Shown piece after piece: positions 8,608-17,710 of a DNA stretch of 64,000 nucleotides. A program made the position numbers and the translations under genes. Each line of letters opens with the position of its first letter. The first letter of the stretch is position 1. This DNA comes from Actinomycetota bacterium. Lineage in GTDB: Bacteria > Actinomycetota > Actinomycetes > S36-B12 > UBA10799. Under the pieces are notes generated by a model, which did no database searches, was not told the origin of the DNA, and worked only from the letters and a program-made list of their open reading frames with translations. Location: the NCBI GenBank assembly GCA_020637055.1, contig JACJWR010000003.1, positions 372,001 through 436,000 of the forward strand, in the 5' to 3' direction.

Positions 8608-10467
8608 GTGGAAATCACCAAGGCCCGGGAGTCCTTGCCGCAGCAGAACACGACCGTTGCGCAGATGCTCATCGACCGCGTGGCGAAGACGCCGGACCGG
8701 GAGGCGTTCCGCAAGCCCACGGCAGAAGGCGGCTGGCAGTCGTTCACCTGGAAAGAGTCGTTCGATGAAGCGACGCTGGTGGCAGCCGGCCTGCTGGCCC
8801 TTGATCTGAAGACCGAGGAACGAGTCGGCATCGCCTCCAACACCCGCCTCGAGTGGGTTATGTGCGACCTGGGCATCATGCTGGCGGGCGGCGCCACCAC
8901 CACCGTGTACCCCTCGACCGGGGAAGACGATGTCGCCTACATCCTGTCCGATGCCGACGTGGTCATCCTTTTCGCAGAGGACGAGACCCAGGTGGCCAAG
9001 GTGCGCAACACCAGGGATCAACTGCCCGACCTGCGCAAGGTCATCCTGATCGATGGAGAGGGCGACGGCGACTGGGTGATCAGCACCGCCGAACTGCACG
9101 AACTGGGACGCAAGTACCTGGCCGAGCACCCCGACGGCGTCAACGAGCGCAGCGCGTCGATCTCGCCGGACAACCTCGCGACGCTGATCTACACCTCCGG
9201 AACAACCGGCCGGCCCAAGGGTGTGGAACTCACCCACGCCAACTGGACCTATGAAGGCGCCGCCATCGACGCGGTCGGCATCCTCACCCCCGACGATGTC
9301 CAGTTCCTCTGGCTGCCGCTGGCGCACTCCTTCGGCAAGGTCCTTGAAGCCGCCCAGCTGCAGATCGGCTTCGCCACCGCGGTCGACGGCCGGGTGCCGA
9401 AGATCGTCGAGAACCTCCCCGTGGTGCAGCCGACCTTCATGGCCGGTGTGCCGCGCATCTTCGAGAAGGTGTACGCGGGCGCCATCAAGAACGGCACAGC
9501 CGCAGGCGGCGTCAAGGCCAAGATCTTCAACTGGGCGTTCGAGGTCGGCAAGCGGGAAGCCGCGAAGCGCCGTGCCGGACAGCCCTACGGCGGTTGGCAG
9601 CTCAACCTCGCCAACAAACTGGTGTTCTCGAAGATCCACGAGAAGATGGGCGGCAACATCCGCTACTTCGTCTCGGGGTCGGCCGCCCTCTCCGGCACGA
9701 TCGCGGAGTGGTTCGACGCTGCCAGCCTGACGATCCTGGAGGGCTACGGCCTGACGGAGACCTCGGCCGCCACCTGCATCGTGCGTCCGGACAACATCGT
9801 CTTCGGCACGGTCGGCGAGCCCATGGCCGGCACCGAGATCGGCATCGCCGACGATGGCGAGATCCTCGTCCGCGGACCGGGCGTCATGCGTGGCTACCGC
9901 AACCTTCCGGATGCCAACGCCGAGGTCTTCGAACACGGTGACGGTTGGTTCTCCACCGGAGACATCGGGCAGATCGACGAGAAGGGTCGGGTCAAGATCA
10001 CCGACCGCAAGAAGGATCTGGTGAAGACCTCGGGTGGCAAGTACATCGCCCCCAGCGCGATCGAGGGCAAGTTCAAGGCCATCAGTGGTCTCGCCCAGGC
10101 CCTCGTGGTGCACGCGAACAACCGCAACTTCGCCTCGGCACTTGTGGCCCTGGACCCGGACGCGACGCTGGTCTGGGCTCAGGAGAACGGCATGACGGCC
10201 ACCTGGCAGACCGGTGTGGGTCCGGCTACCGACGAGGAGTCGGCCCAGTTCAAGGCGATCGCCGAGAGCGATGCCATGCACACCGAGATCTCGGGCAAGA
10301 TCGAGATTCTGAACACGGAACTCAACAAGTGGGAGACGATCAAGAAGTTCCAGATCCTCGAGGCGCCGTTGAGCATCGACACCGGAGAACTCACCCCGAG
10401 TCTGAAGGTCAAGCGCAAGGTGGTCGAGGACAAGTACCGGGACATCCTCGACGCCATGTACAGCTGA
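8608..10467 (+). CDS. Long-chain fatty acid-CoA ligase (AMP-dependent synthetase)
   Basis: 619 residues from a GTG start after a strong GGAGGA site. The adenylate-forming signature YTSGTTGRPKGVELTHAN lies near residue 196-213, followed by the A5-like GYGLTETSA and the A8 region STGDIGQIDEKGR with ITDRKKDLVKTSGGKY. It activates fatty acids to acyl-CoA through acyl-AMP. The layout matches FadD15-type actinobacterial ligases; chain-length preference cannot be read. It overlaps the apparent 5' end of hemW. Confidence 0.9.
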   Translation: MEITKARESLPQQNTTVAQMLIDRVAKTPDREAFRKPTAEGGWQSFTWKESFDEATLVAAGLLALDLKTEERVGIASNTRLEWVMCDLGIMLAGGATTTVYPSTGEDDVAYILSDADVVILFAEDETQVAKVRNTRDQLPDLRKVILIDGEGDGDWVISTAELHELGRKYLAEHPDGVNERSASISPDNLATLIYTSGTTGRPKGVELTHANWTYEGAAIDAVGILTPDDVQFLWLPLAHSFGKVLEAAQLQIGFATAVDGRVPKIVENLPVVQPTFMAGVPRIFEKVYAGAIKNGTAAGGVKAKIFNWAFEVGKREAAKRRAGQPYGGWQLNLANKLVFSKIHEKMGGNIRYFVSGSAALSGTIAEWFDAASLTILEGYGLTETSAATCIVRPDNIVFGTVGEPMAGTEIGIADDGEILVRGPGVMRGYRNLPDANAEVFEHGDGWFSTGDIGQIDEKGRVKITDRKKDLVKTSGGKYIAPSAIEGKFKAISGLAQALVVHANNRNFASALVALDPDATLVWAQENGMTATWQTGVGPATDEESAQFKAIAESDAMHTEISGKIEILNTELNKWETIKKFQILEAPLSIDTGELTPSLKVKRKVVEDKYRDILDAMYS

Positions 10468-11615
10468 CTCGGCGCCGCACTGCGGCCCCGGTCGGGGTCT
10501 ATGTGCACGTGCCCTATTGCCGGACCCGTTGTGGGTACTGCGATTTCAACACCTACACCGCGGCCGAATTGGGCCCAGGTGTGTCGCAGGCCTCCTTCGC
10601 CGGCGACTTGGTCACCGAGATCGACCTGGTCGGTGAGCAGTGGCATCCCGAAGCACCCGTGGACACGGTGTTCTTCGGGGGTGGGACGCCCACCATGCTG
10701 CCCGCATCCGATCTGGTTGGCGTCCTCGACCGGATCGATGAGGTGTTCGGGTTGGCCTCGGACGTGGAAGTCACGACCGAGGCCAACCCGGAATCGGTGG
10801 ACTACGACTACTTGGCTGAACTGCGATCCGGGGGCTTCACCCGACTCAGCCTCGGCATGCAGAGCGCTTCGACGGCGGTGCTGGCCGCCTTGGATCGCGC
10901 GCACACTCCCGGCCGGGTGCAGCGTGTGGTCGCCGAAGCACGGGCAGCGGGTTTCCAGCGGGTCAGCGTAGACCTCATCTACGGCACGCCGGGGGAGTCG
11001 GATGACGATTGGCGGGACTCCCTGAACGCAGCGGTCGAGGCCGGAGTGGACCACGTCTCGGCCTACGCGTTGACCGTGGAAGACGGCACCGCGATGGCTG
11101 CCGCAGTACGACGGGGAAAGCTGCCAGTACCCGACCCCGACATCGCTGCGGCCCGCTACGAGGTGGCCGATGAAATTCTCACCGGGGCCGGTTTCGAGTG
11201 GTACGAGATCTCCAACTGGGCACGGCCCGGGCAGCAGTGCCGGCACAACCTGGGCTATTGGGATGTGGATGCCCAGTGGTGGGGGTTCGGTCCCGGCGCC
11301 CACGGCCACGTCGGTGACCTGCGACTGGTGAACGTCAAACATCCGAAGCTCTACGCGGAGGAACTCGCCGCCGATCGGCTGCCGCTGGCCGAATACGAAG
11401 TGGTCAGCGCCGAGGAGCGTCGGCTGGAGCGGATCATGCTGTCGGTGAGACTCCGTCGAGGTGTGAGTCCATGGTCCGACAGTGCGCGTCAGGTGCTCGA
11501 ACAGTTGGTGGCAGAGGGGCTGATGACGCGAGTGGGCGAGCGGTTCGTACTCTCGCGCACCGGTCGGCTGCTGGCAGACACGGCGACGCTTCGCCTGGCC
11601 GAAGCCGACGCCTAA
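10464..11615 (+). CDS. hemW: HemW-type radical SAM protein (coproporphyrinogen III oxidase-like)
   Basis: Radical-SAM domain with CRTRCGYCDF (CxxxCxxC, the 4Fe-4S/SAM site) within 25 residues of the N-terminus, the SAM-binding GGGTP, and a HemW C-terminal domain. HemW is a heme chaperone. The frame has no ATG, GTG or TTG between the ligase stop and the conserved PVGVYVHVPYC; the first candidates are CTG at 10464 or, inside the conserved strand, GTG at 10503, so the start is uncertain. Its stop overlaps the convergent sugar-dehydrogenase stop. Confidence 0.88.
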   Translation: MTRRRTAAPVGVYVHVPYCRTRCGYCDFNTYTAAELGPGVSQASFAGDLVTEIDLVGEQWHPEAPVDTVFFGGGTPTMLPASDLVGVLDRIDEVFGLASDVEVTTEANPESVDYDYLAELRSGGFTRLSLGMQSASTAVLAALDRAHTPGRVQRVVAEARAAGFQRVSVDLIYGTPGESDDDWRDSLNAAVEAGVDHVSAYALTVEDGTAMAAAVRRGKLPVPDPDIAAARYEVADEILTGAGFEWYEISNWARPGQQCRHNLGYWDVDAQWWGFGPGAHGHVGDLRLVNVKHPKLYAEELAADRLPLAEYEVVSAEERRLERIMLSVRLRRGVSPWSDSARQVLEQLVAEGLMTRVGERFVLSRTGRLLADTATLRLAEADA

Positions 11616-12559
11616 GGCAGTGAGACTCGGAGGATGCGGTCGTCGTCAGCCGCCGGCGAGCCGCGACCGTCGGTGTTGTTCGTGACCACCCAGAGGGAGC
11701 CGTCCGGCGCCACCACGACGTCCCGGAGTCGTCCGAGGTCTCCAGCCAGATGCCGCACGGGTTCGCCGGCGACCTCGCCGTTGAGCGGGACTTGCCAGAG
11801 TGACTCACCGCGCAGGGCGGCCACCCACGCACTGCCTGCCGAGATGGCCATACCGCTCGGTGACGCGATCGAGGTGGGGCTCCACGACGCCGCCGGGTCG
11901 CTGTAGCCCGGCTCGTCGGCGGGACCTTCGAACATCGGCCAGCCGTAGTTGCCGCCCGGCCTGATCAAGTTGAGTTCGTCGACGTCCCCGGCGCCGAATT
12001 CGCTGGCCCACAGGCGTCCCTGCGGATCGAACGCGAGTCCCTGGACGTTTCGGTGCCCCAGGGAGTAGACCGGTGAACTGGGCAGGGGGTTGTCCGCTGG
12101 CACGGTCCCGGTCGGCGTCAGGCGGAGGATCTTGCCCCCGAGGCTCGCGGCATCCTGCGCGAGCGAGCCCTCCCCGGCATCGCCGGTGCCGACGTAGAGC
12201 ATGCCGTCGGGCCCGAACAGGATCCGCCCGCCGTCGTGAATCGCGGCGTGGGGTATGCCGCTGAAGATCACCCTCGGTTCGGAGAGGCTCTCGCCATTCC
12301 AGTCGGCCACTCCGATCCGGTTGTCTTCGGCGGTGCTCCAGTACAGGTACACCTGATCGGGTGCGGCGGGGGACACCGCCATTCCCATCAGTCCACCTTC
12401 GCCGGTGTCGTCCACACCCGGCACCGCACCCACCTTGCGGGGCGTCGGCGAATCCGAATCCACCTGCACCACGGTGGCCTCGTCGCGTTGCGTCACCAAC
12501 GCCGAGCCGTCCGGTAGGAATGCCACTGACCAAGGCGCTGCCAAATCGCTGGCGACCAC
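11612..12559 (-). CDS. PQQ-dependent glucose/sorbosone dehydrogenase-like beta-propeller, N-terminus incomplete
   Basis: 315 residues with the GSDH-family start (APWSVAFLPDGSALVTQRD), GEGGLMGMAVSP, IHDGGRILFGPDGMLYVGTGD, and GHRNVQGLAFDP; soluble family members oxidise aldose sugars. Members normally begin with a signal or lipoprotein peptide, but this frame starts at GTG 12559 and meets a stop about eight codons upstream. Family-like residues (PVRVDG) precede the GTG in frame, and a possible hydrophobic leader (MALVGVVGTS) lies just upstream in another frame. Either the leader was lost or a one-base frameshift separates it. Confidence 0.78.
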   Translation of the reverse strand: MVASDLAAPWSVAFLPDGSALVTQRDEATVVQVDSDSPTPRKVGAVPGVDDTGEGGLMGMAVSPAAPDQVYLYWSTAEDNRIGVADWNGESLSEPRVIFSGIPHAAIHDGGRILFGPDGMLYVGTGDAGEGSLAQDAASLGGKILRLTPTGTVPADNPLPSSPVYSLGHRNVQGLAFDPQGRLWASEFGAGDVDELNLIRPGGNYGWPMFEGPADEPGYSDPAASWSPTSIASPSGMAISAGSAWVAALRGESLWQVPLNGEVAGEPVRHLAGDLGRLRDVVVAPDGSLWVVTNNTDGRGSPAADDDRILRVSLP

Positions 12560-12668
12560 GCCGTCGACCCGGACTGGTTCCGACTACCCCCACCAGCGCC
12601 ATGCGGAACCGGCGCGAGCCGAACTCCGGTCGCGGGCCTGGGGGACGAGTACCCATCGGGACCAGGGC

Positions 12669-13616
12669 CTACGGTGCGACCGTTCCGCCCTGCAGCACCC
12701 GGTAGGCGTAGGTCTGAGCCAGCACGATCACCGGGATCGCTGCGAGCAAGCCGACGCCGCAGAGCAGTGCGCCGACGAAGTAGACCAGCAGGGACAGCAG
12801 GAACAGCAGGATCAGCGGTCCGAAGTTCTTGAAGACGAAGCTCCAGCTCGCCTTGATCGAATCGATCACGCCCAGGTTGCGTTCGAGGATGAAGAACATG
12901 AAGAACTGGGACGCGAAAGCCACCAGGATTCCCGGCAGGTAGCAGAGGAACATGCCGATGGCGGTCATGATGCCGACCAAGACACCGGCGCCGATGATGG
13001 TGCCCAACTTGTCCGTGGCGAAGAACGACTTGAACTCCACCGGCCTGCCAGCTGTGGTTGCCAGCGAACCACGGATGATCGCCGACTGCACGAACCAGCC
13101 GTAGACGGCGAAGACCAGTGACATCAACGCGATCAGCAGCAGGCTGGAGACGAAGGTTGCCCCGCCGACGCTGTCGTAGACGAGTTCGCCGGTGACCGGG
13201 TCGACCGTGAATCCGGCATCGGAACTGCTCGAGCCGAAGAAGCCGAACAGGCCCAGGATCGCGTAGTAGATGCCGTAGAGGACCGCGCCGACCACCGCGA
13301 AGACGACGAGGGCAAGCACATACGGCTGCCAGTTCTCAGTGAACTTCTTCCAGCCGTAGCTGATCGCGTCGGTGGCGGAGAACCCACTGGCGCCGGGGAC
13401 GCCCGGGTAGCCCCCCGGTTGGCCGGGAGGCGGCGGGTAGCCACCACCAGACGGAGGGGGCGGGTAGCCACCACCAGGGGGTGGAGGGGGCGGGTAGCCA
13501 CCACCAGGAGGTGGGGGCGGAGGAGTGCCCCCTGGAGGCGGAGGCGGGTAGTTGCCGCCGCCACCAGGAGGTGGCGGTACTGACCCGGGCGGGACTGGGG
13601 GGTTGGTGGACATCAT
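12669..13616 (-). CDS. Proline-rich multi-pass membrane protein (paralogue A)
   Basis: 315 residues. The first ~80 are almost only Pro, Gly and Tyr in repeats of PPPPPGGG(Y), followed by about six hydrophobic segments with a long soluble loop (FGSSSSDAGFTVDPVTGELV). No catalytic motif seen. It shares the start MSTNPPVPP and general layout with the adjacent gene at 13675-14484, so the two are tandem paralogues. The proline tail probably faces the cytoplasm and may bind partners. Function unknown. Confidence 0.75.
   Translation of the reverse strand: MMSTNPPVPPGSVPPPPGGGGNYPPPPPGGTPPPPPPGGGYPPPPPPGGGYPPPPSGGGYPPPPGQPGGYPGVPGASGFSATDAISYGWKKFTENWQPYVLALVVFAVVGAVLYGIYYAILGLFGFFGSSSSDAGFTVDPVTGELVYDSVGGATFVSSLLLIALMSLVFAVYGWFVQSAIIRGSLATTAGRPVEFKSFFATDKLGTIIGAGVLVGIMTAIGMFLCYLPGILVAFASQFFMFFILERNLGVIDSIKASWSFVFKNFGPLILLFLLSLLVYFVGALLCGVGLLAAIPVIVLAQTYAYRVLQGGTVAP
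13432..13568. repeat. Tandem GGTGG-rich repeats encoding a Pro-Gly-Tyr tail
   Basis: Imperfect repeats of the unit GGGTAGCCACCACCAG (plus strand) encode the PPPPPGGGY tail of the minus-strand membrane protein. The repeat is coding and low-complexity; it has no spacers. Confidence 0.8.
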
Positions 13617-13674
13617 GCCTCCGAGGTGCGTTGAGGATCAGAGCACATTTTTGATGCTACTCGCGCCGGACGCC

Positions 13675-14484
13675 TCAGGCGGCGATCGGTTCGTTGCGGA
13701 ACTGGCGGTACATGTTCGCGATGAACAGCGTCTGGAATGGCATCACCACAAGGGCACCGATGCCGCAGGTCAACAAGGTGACGATGGACGCGATGGCGAC
13801 CACCACCAGCGTGATGACGGCCGGTCCCTTGTTGGCCGACACCATTCGCCAGGACTCACCGAACGACTTGAAGACGCCCTGGCCGGTGTCCAGCGCCGAG
13901 TACTGGGCGAACTGCCAGGCCCAGATCGCCAGCAGACCGGGGATGAGGCACAGCAGAAGACCGAAGCCCACGGCCAACCCCAGCAGGATCGACACGAACA
14001 AGTATTGCCAGAAGTGCCGCGGGCTCCACAGGTCGGAGAACTCGGGCTTCTCGCCCCGGGTGATCTTCAGCGACGCGTTGATCAGACCGATCTGGGCGAG
14101 CACCGTAAGCGCCCAGAACACCACGGTCAGCAGCAGGGAGAGGATTCCCATCCCGGCGATGAACCCGACGGATCCGGTGCCTTCGGTCAGGCAGTCGGCG
14201 AGTGCCTCACCGGTGAGCCCGGAGCAGTCGTTCACCGTGTCGACAGTGCTGTTGGCCGCATTCCGGGCACCGAATCCGATGAGTTGCACCACCACGATGA
14301 CCGCGGCGAAGGCGATCAGGATGCCGGCGTTCTGGCCGAATTTGTTGAACGCCCACTTGATGCCGTCGCCGATCTCGGGTCCCGTGCTCCCCGGTTGCCC
14401 GGGCGGCATCGGCGGCAGTCCACCGCCTGGAGGAGGGGGGATCGGCGGGGGAGAGTCAGGCGGTACCGGGGGGTTGGTGGACAT
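13675..14484 (-). CDS. Proline-rich multi-pass membrane protein (paralogue B)
   Basis: 269 residues, starting MSTNPPVPPDSPPPIPPPPGG like paralogue A but with a shorter proline tail (about 35 residues). Then come about five hydrophobic segments, with a Cys-containing loop (VNDCSGLTGEALADCL) that could be disulfide-bonded outside the cell. Located 58 bases upstream of paralogue A in the same direction, so the pair is likely co-transcribed. Function unknown. Confidence 0.75.
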   Translation of the reverse strand: MSTNPPVPPDSPPPIPPPPGGGLPPMPPGQPGSTGPEIGDGIKWAFNKFGQNAGILIAFAAVIVVVQLIGFGARNAANSTVDTVNDCSGLTGEALADCLTEGTGSVGFIAGMGILSLLLTVVFWALTVLAQIGLINASLKITRGEKPEFSDLWSPRHFWQYLFVSILLGLAVGFGLLLCLIPGLLAIWAWQFAQYSALDTGQGVFKSFGESWRMVSANKGPAVITLVVVAIASIVTLLTCGIGALVVMPFQTLFIANMYRQFRNEPIAA

Positions 14485-14648
14485 GTGTGCCTCCGAGGGC
14501 GTTGACGTCTGCGGGCACCGGGGGGTGCATGACGGATCGTAGCGGCGTGATCACCCGAGTAGGGGGACATTCCCTCGACGGATTGCCAACTGCGCCTGGC
14601 CGACCTGCGCCGTCCCAGCGGTAGGCGATTCGGTCGACAGGCACTAAA

Positions 14649-14675
14649 CTGGCACTCGCAACGTGTGAGTGCCAG
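14649..14675 (+). promoter_or_regulatory. CIRCE operator upstream of hrcA
   Basis: Perfect inverted repeat CTGGCACTC-N9-GAGTGCCAG, matching the CIRCE consensus (TTAGCACTC-N9-GAGTGCTAA) at all core positions. It lies 26 bases before the hrcA start; a possible -10 hexamer TAAACT (14645-14650) overlaps its left edge. HrcA should repress its own operon here. Confidence 0.95.
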
Positions 14676-14701
14676 TCTTGGCCGGCGACCTGGAGGTGAC
14701 G

Positions 14702-15724
14702 ATGCTCGACGAACGCAAGCGGGCGGTGCTTCGGGCGATCGTGGCCGACTACGTGCGCTCGAGGGAGCCGGTCGGCTCGAAGGTGTTGGTCGAACGCCAC
14801 CAGCTCGGCGTCAGCCCGGCGACGATCCGCAACGACATGGCGATCCTGGAGGAGGAGGGCTACATCGCCGCGCCGCACACCAGCGCCGGACGCATCCCCA
14901 CCGACAAGGGCTATCGACTGTTCGTCGACCAACTCGTCGAACTGCGACCGCTGAGTCCCTCGGAGCGCCGGGCGATCCAGACCTTCCTCGCCGAGCCCGT
15001 CGATCTCGACGACGCAGTGGAACGGACGGTCCGGCTGTTGGCCCAGTTGACGAAACAACTCGCCGTCGTGCAGTACCCCTCGTTGAGCAGATCGACGGTG
15101 CGGCACGTGGAAGTCGTCTGCCTCTCGGCCCGACGGGTCCTGGTGGTGGTGATAGCGGAGTCCGGGCGAGTCGATCAGCGCATCGCCGATGTGGACACCG
15201 AGCTCGATCAGGAGACGCTGGCCGAGGTGCGGGACCGGATCAACAGGCTCCTCGTCGGCTGCGACGTGTCGGAGGTCGCGCAGCGCCTCACCGGTTTCGC
15301 CGATGTCCACCCCGAGGTGGAGCAAGCCACGTTGACAGCTATCGCCGCGGCCGTCGCCGAGGCGGCGACCGAACGGCGCGAGGATCGGGTGGTCTATTCC
15401 GGCACCGCAAACCTCGCCCGGGAGTGGGATGACTTCGGCAACTCGCTGGATCGGGTGTTCGAGGCGCTGGAAGAGCAGATGGTCTTGCTTCGCCTGATGG
15501 GGGAGGTGTCGGCCACCCGGGATGTGCGGGTCCTGATCGGCAACGAGAACGTCGATAGCGGGCTGACCAACGCCTCGGTGGTGGTGTCCGGCTACGGCAC
15601 CGACGACCTGGTGTTGGCCAAGCTCGGCGTGGTGGGTCCGACCCGGATGGACTACCCCGCCGCCATGACCGCGGTGCAGGCTGTCGCACGATATCTGGGA
15701 CGCATCGTCACAGACGCGGGCTGA
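14702..15724 (+). CDS. hrcA: Heat-inducible transcription repressor HrcA
   Basis: 340 residues from ATG 14702, preceded by GGAGGTG. N-terminal winged helix (RKRAVLRAIVADYVRSREPV; GVSPATIRNDMAILEEEGY), then the GAF-like dimerisation domain. HrcA binds CIRCE and represses heat-shock genes. CIRCE lies directly upstream, so the gene is autoregulated, and dnaJ follows 73 bases downstream: the classical hrcA-dnaJ pair. Confidence 0.96.
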   Translation: MLDERKRAVLRAIVADYVRSREPVGSKVLVERHQLGVSPATIRNDMAILEEEGYIAAPHTSAGRIPTDKGYRLFVDQLVELRPLSPSERRAIQTFLAEPVDLDDAVERTVRLLAQLTKQLAVVQYPSLSRSTVRHVEVVCLSARRVLVVVIAESGRVDQRIADVDTELDQETLAEVRDRINRLLVGCDVSEVAQRLTGFADVHPEVEQATLTAIAAAVAEAATERREDRVVYSGTANLAREWDDFGNSLDRVFEALEEQMVLLRLMGEVSATRDVRVLIGNENVDSGLTNASVVVSGYGTDDLVLAKLGVVGPTRMDYPAAMTAVQAVARYLGRIVTDAG

Positions 15725-15797
15725 TGCTCGCACCCGCCGCACGGCCGAGGGCAGCCGGTCACCTCTCAGGCAACTACATGAACAGGACGGACAAGTA

Positions 15798-16922
15798 GTG
15801 GACTACTACGAACTCCTTGGCGTGTCACGCGATGCGACGGGTGAGGAAATCAAGCGGGCGTATCGCAAGCTCGCCCGGCAGTTGCATCCGGACGTGAACC
15901 CCGATCCGGCCACCCAGGAACGCTTCAAGGAAGTCACGGCCGCCTATGAAGTGTTGTCCGATCCGCAGAAACGGCAGATGTACGACCTGGGTGGCGACCC
16001 CCGGGCCGGTGCCGCCGGCGGGGCCGCCGGCTTCGGCCAAGGGGGCTTCGGTTTCGGCGACATCATGGATGCCTTCTTCGGCGGCGGAGGCCAACAGGGT
16101 CCCCGTTCCAGGGTGCGCAGAGGCCAGGACGCGCTGCTCAACGTCGAGTTGGATCTCGCGGAGGCTGCTTTCGGCACGGTCAAGGACATCACGGTGGATA
16201 CCGCCGTGGCCTGCCCCACGTGTGAGGGCAAAGGTGCGGCTGTCGGCACCGAAGAAGTCACCTGCACCATGTGCCACGGAAGGGGTCAGATCCAGAGTGT
16301 GCAGCGGTCGTTCCTCGGTCAGGTGATGACAGCTCGGGCCTGCCCGCAATGCCGGGGATATGGAACCCTCATCCCGCATCCCTGCCCCGAATGCGCCGGC
16401 GATGGCCGGGTGCGCACCCGGCGAACGGTCTCGGTGAAGATTCCTGCCGGCGTCGAATCCGGTACCCGCATCCGACTGTCCGGTGAAGGTGAGGTGGGTC
16501 CGGGCGCCGGTCCGGCGGGTGATCTGTACGTGGAGGTGGTGGAACGACCCCATCCCGTGTTCACCCGTCGTGGTGACGATCTGCACGCCACGCTGAGCTT
16601 GCCGATGACAGCGGCGGCGCTCGGTGCCACGCTGCAGTTCTCCACCCTCGACGACAACGTCGAGATCGTGGTTCGACCGGGTACCCAGCCCGGCTCGTCC
16701 CAGACCATCCGAGGTGCCGGCGTCACCCATCTGCGCGGGGGCGGCCGGGGCGACATGGTGGTGCACATCGACGTCGTCACCCCCACCCGGCTGGATCCCC
16801 GGCAAACCGCCTTGCTGCAGGAATTGGCGGCAATCCGAGGTGAGGAGAACCCGAGCGGGGAGCCGGAACCGCAGCACGCCGGTATGTTCCGGCGGCTCAA
16901 AGACGCTTTCGGCGGCAAGTGA
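15798..16922 (+). CDS. dnaJ: Chaperone protein DnaJ
   Basis: 374 residues from GTG 15798. J domain with HPD at residues 30-32 (QLHPDVNPD), a Gly/Phe-rich linker, four zinc-binding CxxCxGxG repeats (CPTCEGKG, CTMCHGRG, CPQCRGYG, CPECAGDG) and the substrate-binding C-terminal domains. It delivers unfolded proteins to DnaK and stimulates its ATPase. Downstream of hrcA, so probably under CIRCE control. The stop overlaps the rsmE start (GTGA). Confidence 0.96.
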   Translation: MDYYELLGVSRDATGEEIKRAYRKLARQLHPDVNPDPATQERFKEVTAAYEVLSDPQKRQMYDLGGDPRAGAAGGAAGFGQGGFGFGDIMDAFFGGGGQQGPRSRVRRGQDALLNVELDLAEAAFGTVKDITVDTAVACPTCEGKGAAVGTEEVTCTMCHGRGQIQSVQRSFLGQVMTARACPQCRGYGTLIPHPCPECAGDGRVRTRRTVSVKIPAGVESGTRIRLSGEGEVGPGAGPAGDLYVEVVERPHPVFTRRGDDLHATLSLPMTAAALGATLQFSTLDDNVEIVVRPGTQPGSSQTIRGAGVTHLRGGGRGDMVVHIDVVTPTRLDPRQTALLQELAAIRGEENPSGEPEPQHAGMFRRLKDAFGGK

Positions 16923-17710
16923 CCGCGCGCCGCGACCTCGCCTGGCCGGTCTACTTCGCGCCCTCGGGAAACTTCGGGCTGGCGCCTGGGGCCACCTTCA
17001 CCCTCACCGGGGACGAGGCCCATCACGCCGGTCGGGTCCGCCGTCATCGGTTGGGCGAGTGGATCGTGGTGGCAAGCGGCGACGGGCAATGGTTGGCGGG
17101 GCCCATCACCGAGGCGTCGGGTCCGAACGAGGTGGCGATCACGGTCCGCTCGGCCGGTTTCGAGCCGGCGCCGAAGCCTGCGGTGACGGTCGTGCAGGCT
17201 CTTCCGAAGTCTGACCGGGCAGATGAGGCGATCGAATCCCTCACCGCCGTGGGGGTGGATCGCATCGTTCCGTGGCAGGCCGGTCGATCGGTGGCCAAGT
17301 GGGCGCCGGATCGGGTGGCGCGCGGCTTGGCTCGCTGGCGACGTACGGCGGTGGAAGCCTCGAAGCAGAGTCGGCGGATGCGCCCACCCACCGTTGATTC
17401 CCCGGTGGACAGTGCCGAGTTGGCCGCACGGTTGCAGGTCGGCGAGACGGCCCTGGTCTGTCACGAGCAATCCGAGCTGCCCATCGTGGAGGCGGACGTC
17501 GCGGCGTCGGCCGCCGAGATCACCATCGTGATCGGCCCGGAAGGCGGGATCGGTGACGACGAGTTGGCACTGCTGGCCGAGGCCGGTGCACAGCCGGTGT
17601 CGCTCGGCCCCACCGTGCTGCGCACGTCGCTGGCGGGTGCCTTGGCGGCGGGTCTGGTGCTGGCCCGCACCGGCCGCCTGTCTGCACGTCCGGGGCCGGA
17701 TGCGCCATGA
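16919..17710 (+). CDS. rsmE: 16S rRNA (uracil-1498-N3)-methyltransferase RsmE
   Basis: 263 residues. N-terminal PUA-like part (GDEAHHAGRVRRHRLGEWI) and C-terminal SPOUT fold with VIGPEGGIGDDELALL and LGPTVLRTSLAGALA, the SAM-binding knot. It methylates U1498 of 16S rRNA. GTG start in the GTGA overlap with dnaJ; the dnaJ-rsmE order is widespread. Confidence 0.94.
   Translation: MTARRDLAWPVYFAPSGNFGLAPGATFTLTGDEAHHAGRVRRHRLGEWIVVASGDGQWLAGPITEASGPNEVAITVRSAGFEPAPKPAVTVVQALPKSDRADEAIESLTAVGVDRIVPWQAGRSVAKWAPDRVARGLARWRRTAVEASKQSRRMRPPTVDSPVDSAELAARLQVGETALVCHEQSELPIVEADVAASAAEITIVIGPEGGIGDDELALLAEAGAQPVSLGPTVLRTSLAGALAAGLVLARTGRLSARPGPDAP

Noticed and set aside
13432..13568. Repeats that look like a CRISPR array
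   Set aside because: Units are adjoining, GC-rich and coding for a Pro-Gly tail; no unique spacers and no cas genes.
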